Shown: in pieces, positions 26,253 to 35,556 of the stretch
Layout of the letters: the number at the start of each line of letters is the position of its first letter
Numbering within the stretch: the stretch's first letter is position 1
The notes under the pieces: generated by a model
Database searches by the model: none
The model's input: the letters and a program-made list of their open reading frames with translations, nothing else
What the model was told of the DNA's origin: nothing
Position numbers and translations under genes: made by a program
NCBI RefSeq assembly: GCF_001429395.1
Contig: NZ_LMJT01000005.1
Location: 62,001 to 126,000, forward strand
Reading direction: 5' to 3'
DNA: 64,000 bases
From: Allobosea sp. Root381
Lineage (GTDB): Bacteria > Pseudomonadota > Alphaproteobacteria > Rhizobiales > Beijerinckiaceae

Positions 26253-27481
26253 GCAATCTCGAGACGCCCTTTCTGCCACCCGGACGCGCAGCCGCGGGGA
26301 ATGCAGCCGCCGCCGCGAAGGATCCCAAGGCCCGCCTCGCCCCGGGCGGCCGTGACGAACGTGGCCAGACCTTCCGCTCCCTGCTCCAGAAGCTCGATCA
26401 GGCGGCCGGCAAGACGGCAACCGCCGTGCACGGCAAGGGAGCCGACGCGGCTCCGGCCGAGGACATCGGAACCGCCGAGACGAAGCCTCCGGGGCCTGCA
26501 CTGGATGCCCCGGTTCCAGCGGCCCAGCCCGAGCCGGCCGCCGGCGCGAGCGACGCCGCCCGCCTGCTGCTCGGCGCGCTGCAGCCTCCCAACCGCGAGG
26601 CGCAGCCCGAAGCCCGCAAGGAACCCGGCGCGAAGCGCGTCGCCTTCGCCGCGCTGAACAGCGCCCTCGCGAAGGTCGGGACCGGCCCGGCGCCCGACGC
26701 CATGGCGGCAGTCGCCGCGAAGCCCACGGCCGGCGAGGCAGGCGTAGCCATGCCGAGCGATGCCCCCAAGCTGGCCGAGCTGCCCGGCCTCGCCGATCTC
26801 GCAAGGCTGGTCGATGCGGCAGAGGATGCGCCAGGTCGGCCAAGCGCGGCCGCCGCAGAGTCCGTTCCCGAGAAGCCGATGTCGATCACCGTGGTCCGGC
26901 AGGAAACCCATCTGCCGCCCGTGACGCGCCTGTCGCCGCTGCAGCAGGTGACGGAGCCGATCCGCCTGGCGGCGGCCGAACTGGTCCAGGCACGGTCCGA
27001 CGCCGTGCCCACCACCGACAAGCCGGCGGGCATCGCCGAGCCGACGAAGATCCTTCATCTCCAGCTCAGCCCGGTCGAGCTCGGCAGCATCGTCGTCAAG
27101 ATGCGAATCTCGCAGGGCGGCATGGAAATCCGGCTCGAGGCCAGCCGCGCCGCGACCGCCCAGATGCTCGCCAATGATCGCGAGGCGTTGCGCGAGATCG
27201 TCAAGGCGAGCGGCTATGCGCTCGATACTGTCTCCGTCGAGACCGTCCATGTCGATCCCGCCACGCCGGACCCGCGCCCCGACAGGCAGGACGCGCGCGA
27301 CGAGCGCCAGGGCGCCCGCGAGGGCCGCGGCTTCGACCAGCCCCGACAGGATCAAGGCCAGGGCAACGAGCAGGAGCCGCAGCGCCGCGGCTGGGAGCAG
27401 GACGCGACAACCGGCAAGGAGGAAACCCATGAGCCGCGCGAAAGCAGCCGCCCTGGCCGCGATCCTTATCGCTACCTTTAG
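26249..27481 (+). CDS. fliK: Hook-length control protein FliK (MotD)
   Basis: FliK measures hook length and triggers the export switch. The 410-residue protein is low-complexity and Ala/Pro-rich for about 250 residues. The conserved FliK C-terminal domain then follows (about 255-345: LHLQLSPVELGSIVVKMRIS, MLANDREALREIVKASGY). The tail is very charged and Arg/Gln/Asp-rich. In Sinorhizobium the gene was first called motD. Its 3' end overlaps the next gene by 53 nt. Confidence 0.87.
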   Translation: MSNLETPFLPPGRAAAGNAAAAAKDPKARLAPGGRDERGQTFRSLLQKLDQAAGKTATAVHGKGADAAPAEDIGTAETKPPGPALDAPVPAAQPEPAAGASDAARLLLGALQPPNREAQPEARKEPGAKRVAFAALNSALAKVGTGPAPDAMAAVAAKPTAGEAGVAMPSDAPKLAELPGLADLARLVDAAEDAPGRPSAAAAESVPEKPMSITVVRQETHLPPVTRLSPLQQVTEPIRLAAAELVQARSDAVPTTDKPAGIAEPTKILHLQLSPVELGSIVVKMRISQGGMEIRLEASRAATAQMLANDREALREIVKASGYALDTVSVETVHVDPATPDPRPDRQDARDERQGAREGRGFDQPRQDQGQGNEQEPQRRGWEQDATTGKEETHEPRESSRPGRDPYRYL

Positions 27482-28037
27482 TCTCGCAGCACCGGCCCGC
27501 GCGCAGACCGTGTGCGAGGAGCACATGACCCGGGTCGCGGCGGCCTACGACATCCCGGTAGGCGTGCTCTACTCGGTCGGGCTGACGGAAAGCGGCCGCC
27601 GCAACTCGCTGCAGCCCTATGCGCTGAACATCCATGGCCGCGCCTTCTTCGGCGCGAGCAAGGAGGCCGCCCTGGCCGAATTCCAGACGTCGCGCGCCAA
27701 GGGCAAGAAGCTGATCGACATCGGCTGCATGCAGATCAACCATCACTATCATCGCGACCAGTTTCCCAGCCTCGACGCCATGTTCGAGCCGGCCTTGAAC
27801 GTCGAATACTCGGCCAAGTTCCTGAAGCGCCTGAAGGCGCGCCACAAGACCTGGACGATGGCGGTGGCCCGCTACCATGCCGGCCCGCACAACAACCCGG
27901 CACAGCACCGCTATGTCTGCACCGTGATCCGCAACATGGTCGCGACCGGCTTCGGCCAATGGACGGACAACGCCCGCAACTTCTGTGGCCCGAAATATGC
28001 CGCGTCGCGGGATCGCGCGCGCAGCCTCACTGAATAA
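27429..28037 (+). CDS. Lytic transglycosylase of the flagellar locus
   Basis: This is a secreted peptidoglycan-cleaving enzyme that probably opens the wall for rod assembly, like SltF of Rhodobacter (by analogy). The 202-residue protein has a signal peptide ([20 protein letters not shown]) and an SLT fold. The catalytic Glu is in GLTESGRRN (about residue 54), followed by [13 protein letters not shown] and a [10 protein letters not shown] segment. AAGGAGG lies upstream of the ATG inside fliK. Because the FlgJ-type gene lacks a muramidase domain, this gene likely fills that role. Confidence 0.87.
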   Translation: MSRAKAAALAAILIATFSLAAPARAQTVCEEHMTRVAAAYDIPVGVLYSVGLTESGRRNSLQPYALNIHGRAFFGASKEAALAEFQTSRAKGKKLIDIGCMQINHHYHRDQFPSLDAMFEPALNVEYSAKFLKRLKARHKTWTMAVARYHAGPHNNPAQHRYVCTVIRNMVATGFGQWTDNARNFCGPKYAASRDRARSLTE

Positions 28038-28155
28038 AGCCGCATCGGCGGGCGCTGTGGAGAAAGCCCGCGGGCATCGCTCCCCTGCGCGGACGGCAAT
28101 TGCGGCACCGGTACGGCAGGGGCTAGCCTCCTCCCGACCGATTCACGGAGCCATC

Positions 28156-29043
28156 ATGTCCAGCGACTTCGCCACCCCGCCCGGACTGCGCCATCGCCAG
28201 ATCGCAGTGCGCGACACGGTGCTGCATGTCGCCGAAGTCGGCTCCGGTACGCCGGTTCTGCTGCTGCATGGCTGGCCAGAATTCTGGGCGGCCTGGCTGC
28301 CGCTGATGAACCGGCTTCATCCCGATTTCCGCCTGATCGCACCCGATCTGCGTGGCTTCGGCGACAGCGCGAAATCCACTGCGCCGCGTAGCGATGTCGG
28401 CGCCCACAGCCATGCCGACGACATGGCCGCGCTCGTCGCGGCGCTGGGCCTCGAATCTGTCGGCGTCGTCGGGCATGATGTCGGCGCCTATGCCGCCCAG
28501 GCGATGGCGCGGCGCCACCCGCAGATGGTCGAGCGCCTGCTGTTCTTCAACTGCCCGACGCAGAGCATCGCCGAACGCTGGGTCCATGACGGCCATGTCA
28601 ACGAAGTCTGGTACCAGTCCTTCCAGCAATTGCCGTTGGCCGAGGCGCTGATCGGCCTGAGCCGCCAGAACTGCGCGCTCTATTTCGCGCATTTCCTGTC
28701 GCATTGGTGCCACCGCAAGGAGGCGTTCGACCCGGCGCTGGACCTTTGGGTCGACAACTTCATGAAACCGGGGAATCTGCGCGGCGGCTTCGACTGGTAT
28801 CGCAGCCAGAACGCGGCGCGCCTCGCCGCCATCGACGGGCACCCGACGCCCTCGATACGCATCCACCAGCCCACGCGGGTGCATTGGGGCCGGCACGACC
28901 CGATCTTGAAGTCGGAATGGGCCGTCTTCGTACCGGAGCATTTCGACAAGGCCGAGGTCACCTTCTGCGAGAGCGCCGGGCATTTCGTCCATGTCGAGGC
29001 GCCGGACGAGGCTGCGGACGTCTTCGCCGAGTTTTTCGGCTGA
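28156..29043 (+). CDS. Alpha/beta hydrolase, epoxide hydrolase-like
   Basis: This enzyme of 295 residues belongs to the epoxide hydrolase/haloacid-type dehalogenase branch of the alpha/beta-hydrolase fold. HGWPEFW at about residues 39-44 is the oxyanion motif. The nucleophile is an Asp in GHDVGAY (Asp108) rather than Ser, and the His is in [17 protein letters not shown] segment supplies the second acid. Asp as nucleophile rules out an esterase. Epoxide hydrolase versus fluoroacetate-type dehalogenase cannot be settled by eye. The gene stands alone. Confidence 0.8.
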   Translation: MSSDFATPPGLRHRQIAVRDTVLHVAEVGSGTPVLLLHGWPEFWAAWLPLMNRLHPDFRLIAPDLRGFGDSAKSTAPRSDVGAHSHADDMAALVAALGLESVGVVGHDVGAYAAQAMARRHPQMVERLLFFNCPTQSIAERWVHDGHVNEVWYQSFQQLPLAEALIGLSRQNCALYFAHFLSHWCHRKEAFDPALDLWVDNFMKPGNLRGGFDWYRSQNAARLAAIDGHPTPSIRIHQPTRVHWGRHDPILKSEWAVFVPEHFDKAEVTFCESAGHFVHVEAPDEAADVFAEFFG

Positions 29044-29404
29044 CTTGGCGGCGCGGAAGCCTATGAGGACTTCGGGCGGCCGCGCCACCCGTGATCCGGC
29101 GCCCCCTCGCATTGAGCCGAGGAGCGCATAGATAGTGCCGGGCGAACGGAGCCGACCGCATCCCCCCGGCGCAGAAGAGGACAGGCGATGCCTGTGTTTC
29201 GATTCCCGACATGGAGACGCTGGCGGGCGATGCCGCGCCTCTTCACCGAGAACGAAACCCGATTCCGGCCGAGTCAGCGATTCGGCCCCGCTTCGTTCGG
29301 GACTCGTTCCTCTCCCTAGGGTACCGTCACGCTCCGCCCCGGCTGCGCGATGCGCCGATCCGCATCGCGCAGCCGGGAAGCGACACATCACGATTGGCCG
29401 CGAC
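29044..29404. other. Intergenic region with a 14-bp perfect hairpin
   Basis: This is 361 nt between the hydrolase and helicase. GGCTGCGCGATGCG at 29341-29354 and CGCATCGCGCAGCC at 29361-29374 pair perfectly around a 6-nt loop. The hairpin ends 30 nt before the proposed helicase start and has no T-tract. The helicase frame stays open back to a GTG at 29135, but that stretch has codon use unlike the gene and no ribosome site. I treat it as leader, though an N-terminal extension cannot be excluded. Confidence 0.5.
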
Positions 29405-32400
29405 TTGATCCCTCAGCGCTCTCTGCCCCCTTCCGTTCGCGCCAATGGCGTCACCGCGGTGCTGGGGCCCACCAACACCGGCAAGACCCATCTGGCGATC
29501 GAGCGGATGGTGGCCCACCCAACCGGCATGATCGGCCTGCCGCTGCGCCTGCTGGCGCGCGAGGTCTACCAGCGCGCCGTCGAGCGCGTCGGGCCGGAGG
29601 CCGTCGCGCTCGTCACCGGGGAGGAGAAGATCAAGCCGGCGCGACCGCGCTTCTGGGTCTGCACCGTCGAGGCGATGCCGCGCGATCTCGCTGTCGACTT
29701 CGTCGCCATCGACGAGATCCAGCTCGCCGCCGACCTCGACCGCGGCCATGTCTTCACCGACCGGCTGCTCAACCGGCGCGGCCGCGCCGAGACCATGCTG
29801 ATCGGCGCCGCCACGATGAAGCCGGTGATCGAGCAGCTGATCCCGGGCGTCAATGTCGTGACCCGGCCGCGGCTGTCGCAGCTCATGTTCGCCGGCGACC
29901 GCAAGATCACGCGCCTCGCCCCGCGCTCTGCCATCGTCGCCTTCTCGGTCGAGGAGGTCTACGCCATCGCCGAGCTTATCCGGCGGCAGAAGGGCGGCGC
30001 GGCCGTCGTGCTCGGCGCCCTGTCGCCGCGGACGCGCAATGCCCAGGTCGAGCTCTACCAGTCCGGCGATGTCGACTATCTCATCGCCACCGACGCCATC
30101 GGCATGGGGCTAAACCTCGATGTCGACCACATCGCCTTCGCCGCCGACAAGAAGTATGACGGCCATCATTTCCGCAAGCTCAATCCGGCCGAGTTCGGGC
30201 AGATCGCCGGCCGGGCCGGGCGCCATCTGCGCGACGGCACCTTCGGCACCAGCGGCCGCTGCCCGCCCTTCGAGGCCGATCTCGTCGAGGCGATCGAGAA
30301 TCACCGCTTCGAGCCGATCAGGCAGCTGCAGTGGCGCAATACAGATCTCGACTTCCGCTCGATCGCGCAGCTGATCGACAGCCTGAACCTGCAGCCGAGC
30401 GAGGCGGGCTTGACCCGAGCCCTCATCGCCGAGGACATGACGACGCTCGAAATCCTGGCCAGGGACCCCGACGTCAAAGCGCTGGCGCAGGGCCGCCCAG
30501 CGGTGGAACGGCTCTGGGAGGTCTGCGGCCTGCCCGATTATCGCAGGATCGCGCCGCAACAGCATGCCGACCTCGCGACGACGCTTTATCTGCGCCTCAT
30601 GCGCCATGGCCGGCTCGACATCGACTGGTACAAGGCGCAACTTGCGGCTCTGGACCGGACCGATGGCGAGATCGACACGCTCTCGGCGCGCATCGCCCAG
30701 GTCCGCACCTGGACCTTCGTCGCCAACCGTCCCGACTGGTTGCCCGATCCTGAGCATTGGCAGGGGGTGGCGCGTCTTGTAGAGGACAAGCTGTCCGACG
30801 CTCTGCACGAGCGTCTTGCCAGCCGATTTGTCGATCGGCGCACCAGTGTTCTGATGCGCCGCTTGCGGGAGAATGCGATGTTGGAGGCTGAGGTCACCGC
30901 GACGGGCGACGTGCTCGTCGAGGGCCAGCACGTCGGAATGCTGCAGGGCTTCCGCTTTACGGCGGACCCGAAGGCCGGCGGGCCCGAGGCGAAAGCCCTG
31001 AATATGGCGGCGATGAAGGCGCTCGCCAGCGAGATCGAGGCGCGTGCGGCGCGCGTCGTCCTTGCCGGCGACGACGCCTTCGTGCTGTCGCATGACGGGC
31101 TGCTGCGCTGGGTCGGCGAGCCGGTCGCGCGCCTGGTCGCCGGCGAGAAGGTGCTCGAGCCGCGGCTGCGCCTGCTTGTCGAGGAGCATCTGAGCGGCCC
31201 GGCTCGCGAACAGGTCGAGACGCGGCTCGCGCTCTGGCTTAAGAACCACGTCACCCGCCTGCTCGGCGCGTTGCAACTGCTAGAGGACGCGACCGCGCTC
31301 ACCGGCATCGCGCGTGGCATCGCCTATCAGGTCGGCGAATCGCTCGGCGTGCTGGAGCGCGCCAAGGTCGGCGAAGAGATGAAGACGCTCGAGCAGGAGG
31401 GCCGTGCCGCCCTGCGCCAGCTCGGCATCCGCTTCGGTGCCTTCCATCTTTATGTTCCGGCCCTGCTGAAGCCCGCGCCGCGGGCGCTCGCCGCCCAGCT
31501 CTGGGCGCTGAAGCATGGCGGCCCGGATACCGCGGGCCTCGACGACATCGCCCATCTCGCTGCTTCGGGCCGGACCTCCTTCCCGGTCGACAAGGCGGTG
31601 CCGAAGGGGCTCTACCGCGCTGCCGGCTACCGCGTCTGCGGCGAGCGTGCCGTTCGCGTCGATATCCTCGAGCGCCTCGCGGACCTGATCCGCCCGGCCA
31701 TCGCCTATCGCCCCGGCCTGACCCAGGGCCAGCCGCCGGTCGGCGCGGCCGATCAGGACGGCTTCGTCGTCACCGGTGCGATGACATCGCTCGTCGGTTG
31801 CGCCGGCGAGGATTTCGCCTCGATCCTGCGTTCGCTCGGCTATGTCTCGATCAAGCGCCCCGGCCCGGCCATCACCGTGCCGTTGGCAGCCCCGCCGGCC
31901 CAGGTCGAGCCGGCGGAACCTGTCGAGGCAGAGGACGCCGCGGCAGGGGACGAGACCGACTCCGGAACCGAGAGTGCCTCCCCGCAGGAAGTCGGCACGG
32001 AGACGGCCGCGGAGGCAGCCGCTTCCGGCGAGGCCGAGGCTACTCCCGACACCGCGGCTCAGCTCAATGAAGCCGCCGAAGCGGCTGCTCCTGCCGATGA
32101 GCCCTCGGCGGAGACGCCCGATGCTCCGATCCTGACCGAGGCCGAGCTGGAGCCGGCGCGCGAGCCCGTCCCGGCCGACGCGCTGTCCGCTTTGCCGGCC
32201 GCGAATGCCGAAGCGTCGCCGCCGGTGGAAGCCGCGGAGGCGCCCGCCGCGCCGGCGGAACCGGAACTGATCGAGGTCTGGCGCCCGCATCGCCACCAGG
32301 GCGGCCGCCGGCCCGAACCCGGCCAGCGTGGCCAGCGCGACGGCGCAACCGGCGAGCGCCAGCCCGGCGCCCGCCGCGGCGACAGGCCGGGCCGCGGCCG

Positions 32401-32743
32401 TCCCGGCGGTCCGCGTCGCGATGGCGAGCCCCAGGCGCCCGCCGCGGCGGCAGGCGCTCCTGCCGGCGTGCGCCCCGAGCGCGAGCCGCGGCGCGACGAA
32501 CGCCCACGCAGTGGTCAGCGCGGCCAACGCCCAGAAGGCCAGGGCCGCCCCGAGCAAGGTCGTGGCCCGCGTCCGGACTTCAAGCGCGACGGTCGTCCGG
32601 GCGGTCCGCGCCGCGAGGATCGCGGCGGCGAACGCTTCCAGCAGCCGCCGCGGCCGCGCCCCGCCGATCGGGAGCCCGATCCGGATTCGCCCTTCGCCAA
32701 GCTCGCTGCGCTGAAGGCCCAGCTTGAAGGCGGCAAGAGCTGA
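29405..32743 (+). CDS. SUV3-type DExH RNA helicase with long C-terminal tail
   Basis: This large helicase of about 1,112 residues resembles mitochondrial SUV3-like RNA helicases. Walker A GPTNTGKT is at about residues 21-28, DEIQ at 103-106 and the arginine-finger motif QIAGRAGR near 266-273. From about residue 820 the protein becomes a low-complexity acidic Ala/Pro/Glu region, then an Arg/Gly/Pro-rich segment (RGGERFQQPPRPRP) and a short conserved end (SPFAKLAALKAQLEG). The tail is likely an RNA- or partner-binding region. The start is uncertain: TTG at 29405 is proposed because homology begins right after it. Confidence 0.8.
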   Translation: MIPQRSLPPSVRANGVTAVLGPTNTGKTHLAIERMVAHPTGMIGLPLRLLAREVYQRAVERVGPEAVALVTGEEKIKPARPRFWVCTVEAMPRDLAVDFVAIDEIQLAADLDRGHVFTDRLLNRRGRAETMLIGAATMKPVIEQLIPGVNVVTRPRLSQLMFAGDRKITRLAPRSAIVAFSVEEVYAIAELIRRQKGGAAVVLGALSPRTRNAQVELYQSGDVDYLIATDAIGMGLNLDVDHIAFAADKKYDGHHFRKLNPAEFGQIAGRAGRHLRDGTFGTSGRCPPFEADLVEAIENHRFEPIRQLQWRNTDLDFRSIAQLIDSLNLQPSEAGLTRALIAEDMTTLEILARDPDVKALAQGRPAVERLWEVCGLPDYRRIAPQQHADLATTLYLRLMRHGRLDIDWYKAQLAALDRTDGEIDTLSARIAQVRTWTFVANRPDWLPDPEHWQGVARLVEDKLSDALHERLASRFVDRRTSVLMRRLRENAMLEAEVTATGDVLVEGQHVGMLQGFRFTADPKAGGPEAKALNMAAMKALASEIEARAARVVLAGDDAFVLSHDGLLRWVGEPVARLVAGEKVLEPRLRLLVEEHLSGPAREQVETRLALWLKNHVTRLLGALQLLEDATALTGIARGIAYQVGESLGVLERAKVGEEMKTLEQEGRAALRQLGIRFGAFHLYVPALLKPAPRALAAQLWALKHGGPDTAGLDDIAHLAASGRTSFPVDKAVPKGLYRAAGYRVCGERAVRVDILERLADLIRPAIAYRPGLTQGQPPVGAADQDGFVVTGAMTSLVGCAGEDFASILRSLGYVSIKRPGPAITVPLAAPPAQVEPAEPVEAEDAAAGDETDSGTESASPQEVGTETAAEAAASGEAEATPDTAAQLNEAAEAAAPADEPSAETPDAPILTEAELEPAREPVPADALSALPAANAEASPPVEAAEAPAAPAEPELIEVWRPHRHQGGRRPEPGQRGQRDGATGERQPGARRGDRPGRGRPGGPRRDGEPQAPAAAAGAPAGVRPEREPRRDERPRSGQRGQRPEGQGRPEQGRGPRPDFKRDGRPGGPRREDRGGERFQQPPRPRPADREPDPDSPFAKLAALKAQLEGGKS

Positions 32744-32786
32744 ACCCATTTCGGGGCGCGTGAGCTCCTGAAACGGCAGGCCATAC

Positions 32787-33098
32787 GTGCGGGATGATCG
32801 TCAGCGCCTCGACAAATGGCTCTGGTTCGCGCGCTTCGCCAGAACGCGACCGGCCGCCGTGCGCCTGGTGGAGGACGGCCATGTCCGGATCGAGGGTCGC
32901 CGGGTCCAGAACCCGGCCCATGGGCTGAAGCTCGGCGATGTCCTCACGCTGGCGCTGCCGCATGCCACAATGGTCGTGCGCCTGCTCGCGCTCGGCGCCC
33001 GCCGCGAATCCTACGAACAGGCCCGGCTGCTCTATGAAAGGCTCGACGAGGCGGGCCGCGGCGATGCGCCGCTTGCGGCAGGCAATGGCGAGGGTTAA
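32787..33098 (+). CDS. S4-domain RNA-binding protein (Hsp15-like)
   Basis: The 103-residue protein is mainly an S4 RNA-binding domain (RLDKWLWFARFARTRPAAVR, then VEDGHVRIEGRRVQNPAHGLKLGD). It matches the heat-shock protein Hsp15 family, which binds stalled 50S subunits with nascent tRNA. It begins with GTG about 43 nt after the helicase and is probably cotranscribed. A C-terminal basic tail like that of E. coli HslR is absent. Confidence 0.8.
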   Translation: MRDDRQRLDKWLWFARFARTRPAAVRLVEDGHVRIEGRRVQNPAHGLKLGDVLTLALPHATMVVRLLALGARRESYEQARLLYERLDEAGRGDAPLAAGNGEG

Positions 33099-33270
33099 AC
33101 AGCGCCATCGTTTGCATACATATGAAATGCGATGCCAGCGTCGCGGATCTTTGCTCCCGTCGTTGGCGGGGACGCCGGACGCCTGCAGCCCGGTAGCGGC
33201 AAAACGGCCTTGAAACCTGAGCCCGCGAGGGCTTTATGAGGTCCGCTGGCAGACTGGAAGGACCTGCGAC

Positions 33271-33609
33271 ATGACCTATGTGGTCACCGACAATTGCATC
33301 AAGTGCAAGTATATGGATTGCGTCGAGGTTTGTCCGGTCGACTGCTTCTATGAGGGCGAGAACATGCTCGTCATCCATCCGGACGAATGCATCGATTGCG
33401 GCGTCTGCGAGCCTGAATGCCCGGCCGAGGCCATCAAGCCGGACACCGAGCCGGGGTTGGAAAGCTGGCTGCAGCTCAACGCGAAATATGCCTCGAGCTG
33501 GCCGAATATCAGCCAGAAGAAGGAACCGCCGGCAGACGCCAAGGAGTTCGACGGCGTCCCTGGAAAGCTCGAGGCGCATTTCTCGCCGAACCCGGGCGAA
33601 GGTGACTGA
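33271..33609 (+). CDS. fdxA: Seven-iron ferredoxin FdxA
   Basis: This is a soluble electron carrier. The 112-residue protein has the two-cluster pattern of FdxA. Cys9, Cys17 and Cys50 are the likely 3Fe-4S ligands, and Cys21, Cys40, Cys43 and Cys46 the likely 4Fe-4S ligands. The long C-terminal extension, with [18 protein letters not shown], is typical of alphaproteobacterial FdxA. The helicase, S4 protein, fdxA and carD order is common in Rhizobiales. It lies about 170 nt after the S4 gene. Confidence 0.93.
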   Translation: MTYVVTDNCIKCKYMDCVEVCPVDCFYEGENMLVIHPDECIDCGVCEPECPAEAIKPDTEPGLESWLQLNAKYASSWPNISQKKEPPADAKEFDGVPGKLEAHFSPNPGEGD

Positions 33610-33995
33610 AATACGCGCCTGAATCGCCTGCCGGATCGGCGAAACAGCGTTAACCATTCCTGCTCCGCTGCGCCCAAGCTTGCCCGGAGCTTGCGTTTAC
33701 CTTTGATTCGGCGTGTTTTTTATGCTACACGATAGCTTCAGTCGCATTCGTTCCGCATGCCCCTGCGAGGTTTCCACAAACGGGGCGTCCCCAAGAAAAG
33801 GATGACGAAAGCCCCCGGCACCCCGCCGGAGCTTCCGATGTCTTTGTCTGACGGCACAGAAGAAGCGACCGGCTGAGGGAGCGTGAGGCGGCGGGTGGAA
33901 ACCCGTTTGCGTCAGGCGGAGTGTCTCCGGTCATCCGGCCGGAGTTCGAGAATCGCGTGCCCGCGTCCAGCGGTCCGGTCAGGAGTCTTATCGGC
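33610..33995 (+). promoter_or_regulatory. carD promoter and long structured leader
   Basis: This is 386 nt between fdxA and carD. A TATGCT at 33721-33726 looks like a -10 box. TTATGCTACACG (33720-33731) is identical to the sequence just upstream of the tRNA-Arg gene (38049-38060). That leaves a leader of about 260 nt. It contains CGGGT-GGAA-ACCCG (33892-33905, a GNRA-type loop) and CTCCGG/CCGGAG (33925-33930 and 33939-33944) hairpins. No known riboswitch was recognised. Confidence 0.45.
33757..33876 (+). CDS. Possible 39-residue leader peptide before carD
   Basis: An ATG-initiated frame encodes a basic, Pro-rich peptide (starting MPLRGFHKRGVPKKR). It lies in the carD leader. It has no clear ribosome site, and I cannot exclude chance. 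If it is translated, it could regulate carD or be an unannotated small protein. Confidence 0.22.
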   Translation: MPLRGFHKRGVPKKRMTKAPGTPPELPMSLSDGTEEATG

Positions 33996-34598
33996 ATGTC
34001 CACGGTGAAGAAAGCTGTCGTGCGCCAGGGTTTCAAGACGGGCGAGTTCGTCGTCTACCCGTCCCATGGCGTCGGCCAGATCACGGCGATCGAGGAACAG
34101 GAAGTCGCAGGCTTCAAGCTCGAACTCTTCGTCGTCAGCTTCGCCAAGGACAAGATGACGCTCCGCGTCCCCACCGCCAAGGCCGCCAGCGTCGGCCTGC
34201 GCAAGCTCGCCGATGCCGAGAGCGTGACCAAGGCCCTGACCACGCTGACCGGCCGCGCCCGCGTCAAGCGCACCATGTGGTCGCGCCGCGCCCAGGAATA
34301 TGAGGCGAAGATCAATTCGGGCGATCTCGTCGCCATCGCCGAGGTGGTGCGCGACCTGTATCGCTCCGAGGCCCAACCAGAGCAGTCCTATTCCGAGCGC
34401 CAGCTCTACGAGGCCGCCGTCGACCGCATGACCCGCGAGATCGCCGTCGTCGACGACGTCACCGAGACCGAGGCCCTGAAGAAGATCGAGGGCCAGCTCG
34501 CCAAGTCGCCGCGCCGCCCGGGCAAGGGCGAGGTCGCTGAGGCCGCCGATGGCGACGTCGAGAGCGACAACGACGATATCCAGGAAGAGGCCGCCTGA
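33996..34598 (+). CDS. CarD-family RNA polymerase regulator
   Basis: CarD/CdnL proteins bind the RNA polymerase beta subunit and stabilise open complexes, particularly at rRNA promoters. The 200-residue protein has the RNAP-interaction fold at the N-terminus (GEFVVYPSHGVGQITAIEEQ). A helical C-terminal domain with RRAQEYEAKINSGD and an acidic tail follows. I choose the ATG at 33996, which has AGGAG upstream and fits family starts; a longer frame begins at 33921. A strong terminator follows. Confidence 0.92.
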   Translation: MSTVKKAVVRQGFKTGEFVVYPSHGVGQITAIEEQEVAGFKLELFVVSFAKDKMTLRVPTAKAASVGLRKLADAESVTKALTTLTGRARVKRTMWSRRAQEYEAKINSGDLVAIAEVVRDLYRSEAQPEQSYSERQLYEAAVDRMTREIAVVDDVTETEALKKIEGQLAKSPRRPGKGEVAEAADGDVESDNDDIQEEAA

Positions 34599-34625
34599 TC
34601 CAGGCAGCGCTCACCGAAGACGAGG

Positions 34626-34653
34626 AACCCGGCGGGTAACCGCCGGGTTTTTT
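34626..34653 (+). terminator. Rho-independent terminator after carD
   Basis: AACCCGGCGG (34626-34635) and CCGCCGGGTT (34640-34649) form a 10-bp stem with a GTAA loop, followed by a run of T. It may serve the convergent dienelactone-hydrolase gene too. Confidence 0.9.
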
Positions 34654-34686
34654 CGTTTTGAGCCGCCGCTGGTCACACGCCGAGCT

Positions 34687-35556
34687 TCAGGCCGCTCCCG
34701 TTTCCGAGGCGAGAAAGGCGACCGAGCGCTCCCAGGCCTGTTTTGCCGCGGCCGCATTGTAGCGTTCCGCGCTGGTGTCGTTCAGGAAGGCGTGATCGAC
34801 GTCCGGATAGACGATGACCTCATGGCGAATGCCGGCCGCCTTCAGAGCGGCCTCGTATTCCGGCAACGCCTGAACGAGACGGGTGTCGCGCGCGGCATGC
34901 TGGATCAGCAGCCGCGCCTTGATCTGCGGGACGCCGGCAAGGTTGGGCGAGCGGCCATAGAACACCACCCCCGCGGCGAGCTCGGGCGCCGCGACGGCGA
35001 GATCGTTCACCGCGCCGCCGCCCCAGCAGAAGCCGATCGCCCCCGTCTTGCCGGTTGCATCCGGACGCGCGGCCAGAAGCTTGAGCGCCGCGCGGCCCTG
35101 CCGGACGACCTCCTCCGCCGGCAGGCGCGGAAACAGCGCGCGGGCCTCGTCCGGATCCTTTGGCGTGCCGCCCAGCGGCGTCAGGAAATCGAGCCCGAGC
35201 GCGGTGAAGCCGGCGAGCGCCATGCGCCGCGTCACATCCTCGATATGCGGGTTCAGGCCGCGGTTCTCATGGATGACGAGCACGCCGCCGCGACGGCCCG
35301 CTGCCTTGGGAGCGACGAGATAGCCTTTTAACGCCACGCCATCGACGCTCGTATCAAGGCGCTCGGTGCTGATCCGCGCATCGTCCGGGGCGACCTGCTG
35401 GGCATGCGCATAGTTCGGCTCGAGCAGCCCGAGCGCCGCTTCCGCCGCAGCGACGGAACCGGCGAGCGCAATCAGGCGATTGAAGAAGACGCGGCGGTCG
35501 AGCGGCTTGTGGGTGTACTCGTCGTAGAGTTCGACGATCCTGCGATCGAGTGCCAT
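34687..35556 (-). CDS. Dienelactone hydrolase family protein
   Basis: The 289-residue protein is an alpha/beta-hydrolase of the dienelactone hydrolase family. The Cys nucleophile is in GFCWGGG, the Glu in HENRG, the Asp in the ARDTRL segment, and the His in DVDHAF. A 50-residue N-terminal part with RRVFFNRLIALAGSVAAAEA looks like a twin-arginine-type export signal. Export suggests it is not the cytosolic catechol-pathway enzyme, and its substrate is unknown. It stands alone, convergent to carD. Confidence 0.83.
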   Translation of the reverse strand: MALDRRIVELYDEYTHKPLDRRVFFNRLIALAGSVAAAEAALGLLEPNYAHAQQVAPDDARISTERLDTSVDGVALKGYLVAPKAAGRRGGVLVIHENRGLNPHIEDVTRRMALAGFTALGLDFLTPLGGTPKDPDEARALFPRLPAEEVVRQGRAALKLLAARPDATGKTGAIGFCWGGGAVNDLAVAAPELAAGVVFYGRSPNLAGVPQIKARLLIQHAARDTRLVQALPEYEAALKAAGIRHEVIVYPDVDHAFLNDTSAERYNAAAAKQAWERSVAFLASETGAA

